From contig JAZMZV010000029.1 in the NCBI GenBank assembly GCA_045586185.1, positions 1-64,000 on the forward strand: a stretch of 64,000 nt of DNA, given 5' to 3'. Of the stretch, positions 61,114 through 64,000 are shown piece by piece. Source of the stretch: RUG11551 sp045586185 (GTDB lineage Bacteria; Planctomycetota; Planctomycetia; Pirellulales; Thermoguttaceae). Within the stretch, counting starts at the first letter, position 1. The number at the start of each line of letters is the position of its first letter. The notes beneath the pieces are model-generated. The model was not told where the DNA came from, made no database searches, and worked only from the letters and a program-made list of their open reading frames with translations. A program made the translations under genes and the position numbers.

Positions 61114-62334
61114 CTATTTGCTTGGAAGCTTTTTAACAGGCGGAAGCTTAAGCTGAGGCGGCATGTAAACGACTTCGGCTTTGATGATTTTCGTGGGTTC
61201 CATACCTGGAACGTTAGGATTGGGATCGCGTTGAATCTTTGCCAGAGTATCAATACCGCCAGTAACGCGTCCGAAAACGGTGTGCTTGCCGTCAAGCCAT
61301 TTGGTTGGAACGAAGGTAATGAAGAACTGGCTTCCTCCGGTGTCTTTTCCAGCGTGCGCCATTGAGAGCGAGCCGCGGAAATGAATTCTGGCGTTGGGAT
61401 TGTCAACTTCGCAGGGAATGCAATATCCAGGTCCGCCGGTGCCATTGCCGTTCGGGTCGCCGCCTTGAGCCATAAACGCCTGCATGACGCGGTGGAACGT
61501 CAATCCGTTATAGAATCCCTTGTTAACCAGTTCGACAAAGTTGGCGACTGTATTGGGAGCTTCGTTGGCAAACAGTTCGATGGTAATGTCGCCAGCGGTG
61601 GTTTGCAGTTTAACGATGGGGCAATCTTTAGCTTGAGAGCTGGCTTGACGCAAAGCCTTTTCTTTTGCCCATGCTTCTTTGTAGAACGGAAGGTTCTTTT
61701 CCAGTTCAGCCAAGCCGGGGTGAACTTGTCCGATGCCTTCTTTGTTGATTTCCGCCTGAGTTCGACCTTGCTTTTTAGCGCGTTCCAAAGCGGCGGCAGC
61801 CAGTTTTTTCGCGCTGGAGATAGCCGATTCTGCGTAGGCAAAATTGTTGGAATTGTAAGCGGAAAACGCAGCGATCTCGAAAATCGGCTGTTCAACAAGC
61901 CCGAGACGAATCAGTTCGTCGCATTCTTTGAGCGCGTTTTCGTAATCGTCATAATTTACCATCATAACGATGTTATTGAGCAGGAACGCCTTGACAGACT
62001 CGTCTTTGTTGGGCGCTTCTTTAAACGCGGCTTTCGCAGCTGCCAGCAACGGAGCTTTGAACGTCTGGATGGTTTCAGCCATCTTTTGAACTTCTTCCTG
62101 AATCTCTTTCTGTCGAGCGGGAGTGGCTTTACTGTATTCTTTGTCAAACTCGATAAATTTCTGATAGTATTCTTTTGCCTGGGCAGAAAGTTTATGGAAT
62201 CTCTGCGTAGCGGGACCGGCTCCAGCTGCTGCGGTGGCGGCTGGGGATTTGGGAGTTACTGGGGTTGTTGCCTGTTGAGCAAAGCTGACGCTGCAAAGGA
62301 GCGTAACAGCAAGGATTAAACTAAAAAGTCTCAT
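61114..62334 (-). CDS. Exported peptidyl-prolyl isomerase (cyclophilin type)
   Basis: The 406-aa protein has a Sec signal (MRLFSLILAVTLLCSVSFA), a helical Ala/Lys/Glu-rich N-terminal domain of about 220 residues, and a C-terminal cyclophilin domain (about 240-395). The latter has FHRVMQAFMAQGGDPNGNG, SLSMAHAGKDTGGSQFF and WLDGKHTVFGRV. The helical part resembles TPR-like repeats (AYNSNNFAYAESAISSAKKL). It probably catalyses proline isomerisation during folding of exported proteins. It is convergent with the response regulator gene region. Confidence 0.92.
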   Translation of the reverse strand: MRLFSLILAVTLLCSVSFAQQATTPVTPKSPAATAAAGAGPATQRFHKLSAQAKEYYQKFIEFDKEYSKATPARQKEIQEEVQKMAETIQTFKAPLLAAAKAAFKEAPNKDESVKAFLLNNIVMMVNYDDYENALKECDELIRLGLVEQPIFEIAAFSAYNSNNFAYAESAISSAKKLAAAALERAKKQGRTQAEINKEGIGQVHPGLAELEKNLPFYKEAWAKEKALRQASSQAKDCPIVKLQTTAGDITIELFANEAPNTVANFVELVNKGFYNGLTFHRVMQAFMAQGGDPNGNGTGGPGYCIPCEVDNPNARIHFRGSLSMAHAGKDTGGSQFFITFVPTKWLDGKHTVFGRVTGGIDTLAKIQRDPNPNVPGMEPTKIIKAEVVYMPPQLKLPPVKKLPSK

Positions 62335-62377
62335 GGTTTTGGGTTCCTTTTTCTAAACCAAAGTTGTTGGGGGGGAT

Positions 62378-62405
62378 TTGGAATTATTTTTAAATCCGCT
62401 ATAAT
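62378..62405 (+). promoter_or_regulatory. Promoter of rsmD
   Basis: TTGGAA (62378-62383), 16 bp, TATAAT (62400-62405). Confidence 0.5.
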
Positions 62406-62451
62406 AAGGAGCAAAGCTGCAAGACAGGAATCGATAATTACTCAACTCTCG

Positions 62452-62479
62452 ATTCCCTATTGCTTACTCCCTATTCGCA
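62452..62479. repeat. Heptamer array M (four units)
   Basis: ATTCCCT, ATTGCTT, ACTCCCT, ATTCGCA, within the rsmD leader between promoter and ATG 62523. It is the rightmost array of the window. Confidence 0.65.
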
Positions 62480-62522
62480 TTTTACCAAATTTCTCTAATA
62501 AAGAAAAGCGCGATTTTACCAA

Positions 62523-63173
62523 ATGAGTCAAAAAAACGAAAAAAAAACACCAAAGACGAAAAAATCCAGTAAAAATCTGGCTGGCGTGATGGTTGATTCC
62601 GTTGGTTTGAGAATAATCGGCGGAACGTTTCGCGGCAGAAAACTGGAATACGCCGGCGACATGCGAGTTCGCCCCATGAAAGACCGCGTTCGCGAATCCG
62701 TATTCAATCTGGTTGGAACGGACGTTAAGGGGAAGTTTGTTTTGGACTTGTTCGGCGGAACCGGAGCCGTTTGTCTGGAAGCGATAAGCCGCGGGGCAGT
62801 TGGCGGTCAGATTGTCGAGATGCACTTCCCAACGGCGAAAACGATTAAAAAGAACATCGAAACTTTGGGACTGGCGGACGTCGTAAACCTCCATACCGGC
62901 AACGTTTTCATCTGGAATAAAAAGCGAGACGCCCTGCCCCAGGACGTCCCGTGGGCGGTTTTTGTCTGTCCGCCCTACGAGTTCTTTATTAGCCGATGGG
63001 ACGATTTATCAGAATTGATCAGTTCTTTGCTGGAACAGGCGCCGGCGGGAAGTCTGTTTGTTGTCGAATCCGACCAGCGATTTGATTGGGAAAACGTCAA
63101 AGCGCTTACGCCCGATTCCGAGTGGGATATTCGCGCTTATCCGCCAGCGGTTGTCGGATTGATAAAAAAATGA
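62523..63173 (+). CDS. rsmD: 16S rRNA (guanine966-N2)-methyltransferase
   Basis: The 216-aa Rossmann methyltransferase has IIGGTFRGRKLEY and RPMKDRVRESVFN at the N-terminal side, the SAM motif DLFGGTGAVCLEAISRGA, and CPPYEFF (normally DPPY) as the catalytic motif IV. Asp to Cys in motif IV is unusual and may alter the base-binding loop. An N-terminal Lys-rich extension of about 30 residues precedes the core. Confidence 0.88.
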   Translation: MSQKNEKKTPKTKKSSKNLAGVMVDSVGLRIIGGTFRGRKLEYAGDMRVRPMKDRVRESVFNLVGTDVKGKFVLDLFGGTGAVCLEAISRGAVGGQIVEMHFPTAKTIKKNIETLGLADVVNLHTGNVFIWNKKRDALPQDVPWAVFVCPPYEFFISRWDDLSELISSLLEQAPAGSLFVVESDQRFDWENVKALTPDSEWDIRAYPPAVVGLIKK

Positions 63174-63314
63174 AATAAATTGGCACAGTATTTGCACATA
63201 ATATATAATCGACAGGAATGAAGTTCCTTCCGTTTTTTCTTTCCTGTCATTTTTCGGCGCGTCGTCGCTCCTTTCGACCGCCGAGTTTGAAATTTTAAGC
63301 GTGTCACCCCCCTC

Positions 63315-63357
63315 AATCCCCGGCGGTTTCTCCCCCAAGTTCCGTCGGGGATTTTTT
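63315..63357 (+). terminator. Terminator after rsmD
   Basis: AATCCCCGGCGG pairs CCGTCGGGGATT (one G-U) around a 15-nt loop, followed by six T. Confidence 0.7.
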
Positions 63358-63377
63358 AGCCCACACTTGGATTCCAC

Positions 63378-63559
63378 CTGACGTTTATGGGTAACGAGAA
63401 CGTAAACGTCGGTTGAATATAGAGTTACCGTATTACGGACTCGAAAAATCACGTAATACAGCTTCCGACCGAACAGACGTAAAAGTAATTTCAAGCGTTA
63501 CTTTTACGTCTGTTTAATTTTAATACAGCAAAATTGAACAAGCGTATTAAAATTAAACA
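63378..63559. repeat. Cluster of four tandem hairpins
   Basis: 63380-63410 (GACGTTTA / TAAACGTC), 63430-63459 (GTATTACG / CGTAATAC), 63472-63514 (17-bp perfect stem, arm AACAGACGTAAAAGTAA) and 63511-63559 (16-bp perfect stem, arm TGTTTAATTTTAATAC). The last two share four nucleotides, so they are mutually exclusive at the base. Confidence 0.65.
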
Positions 63560-63691
63560 CGCATTATTTCTGAAAATTTACGTTTTTTCTTCTCTAAAAC
63601 TCTTGAAATTAATAATTTTTGAGAATATAATTAAATCCATCTGGTATAGACAATAAAGTTTAACTTATTTCTCTTGAGGAAAAGTTTAATC

Positions 63692-64000
63692 ATGAATCGA
63701 CGAACAGCATTAAAATCTATGACAGCCGCAGGCGTTGGCGCGGCGCTGTCAGCGTTGTCGGGAGCCGCATTTGCAGATGAAGCCCCAGCTGAAGAAAAAA
63801 CTGAAGAAAAATCAAAGTACGTCAACCCGATTGTCGTGTCTTCGTACTCCTACTGGGTTTCGGAAGACGCCCCGACGATGGAACAGTGCGTTGATTGGGC
63901 GTCTGAAATGGGATTTGAAGGTCTGGAAATCCTCGAAAAGCAGATGTATCTTAACCCAAAGGCGGGCAAGATCACGTCCTCTGTCGTTCCCGGCGGCGGA
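63692..64000 (+). CDS. Tat-exported sugar isomerase/epimerase-like protein (5' part only)
   Basis: The ATG follows GAGGA and the gene runs off the window after 103 codons. Residues 1-28 form a twin-arginine signal (MNRRTALKSMTAAGVGAAL). An acidic Glu/Lys stretch (EEAPAEEKTEEK-like) follows, then PIVVSSYSYW and QCVDWASEMGFEGLEILE. This is the opening of AP-endonuclease-2-type TIM barrels (sugar phosphate isomerase/epimerase), which are numerous and often Tat-exported in planctomycetes. No catalytic residue is visible yet. Confidence 0.7.
   Translation, partial: MNRRTALKSMTAAGVGAALSALSGAAFADEAPAEEKTEEKSKYVNPIVVSSYSYWVSEDAPTMEQCVDWASEMGFEGLEILEKQMYLNPKAGKITSSVVPGGG

Noticed and set aside
61381..62319. 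312-codon + strand frame opposite the cyclophilin gene
   Set aside because: The minus strand encodes a clear signal peptide and cyclophilin motifs; the opposite frame is compositional.

Overview
The window looks like the chromosome of an anaerobic, probably gut-dwelling planctomycete with a siphovirus prophage in its left half. Evidence for the host: a beta-helical surface protein ending in a PEP-CTERM anchor, a DUF2961/GH172 enzyme, Tat-exported metabolic proteins (MBL fold, sugar-isomerase type), a PPi-type phosphofructokinase, and very repeat-rich intergenic DNA. No rRNA gene is present, so the taxonomy is inference.

Region 1 (1 to about 31.3 kb) is a lambda-like prophage whose left end lies outside the window. 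A minus-strand early operon (5.1 kb down to 0.7 kb) carries ArdC-type and DUF7659 proteins plus small unknowns. It runs from a sigma70-like promoter at 5154-5181 to a terminator at 655-686. The terminase pair and a small protein (8.75 to 5.76 kb) are also on the minus strand. The head-tail operon runs rightwards from 8.9 kb in lambda-like order: gpW, portal, S49 protease with a nested scaffold start, decoration protein, capsid, connectors, tail tube, chaperone with a -1 slippery site, and tape measure. A mini glycyl-radical (NrdD C-terminal) protein, a papain-like peptidase and a holin-like protein follow, then host-recognition proteins. A tyrosine integrase on the minus strand abuts tRNA-Arg(TCG).

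Region 2 (31.4-41.7 kb) holds host genes: cysS, a small-membrane-protein cluster, pfp, an MBL-fold Tat substrate, a GH89-like secreted hydrolase and prs.

Region 3 (41.7-64 kb) alternates housekeeping genes with short repeats. The genes are an HdeD-like protein, queG, a membrane P-loop ATPase, a nitroreductase, an M48 protease, an ankyrin protein, the PEP-CTERM protein, guaA, xseB, GH172, ispA, dxs, a response regulator, a cyclophilin, rsmD and a partial Tat-exported sugar isomerase. Almost every intergenic space from 41.7 to 62.5 kb carries a tandem array of degenerate 7-bp units, often beside a conserved core close to ACGCAAGCG. One such block, exactly 49 bp (7x7), sits inside ispA and breaks its frame; loss of one heptamer would restore it. 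The PEP-CTERM gene is out of frame by one base at a run of ten C, which suggests phase variation. I regard the heptamer system and these two switch-like genes as the most unusual content.

Limits: family names come from motifs read by eye. No alignments, profile searches or folding calculations were run.
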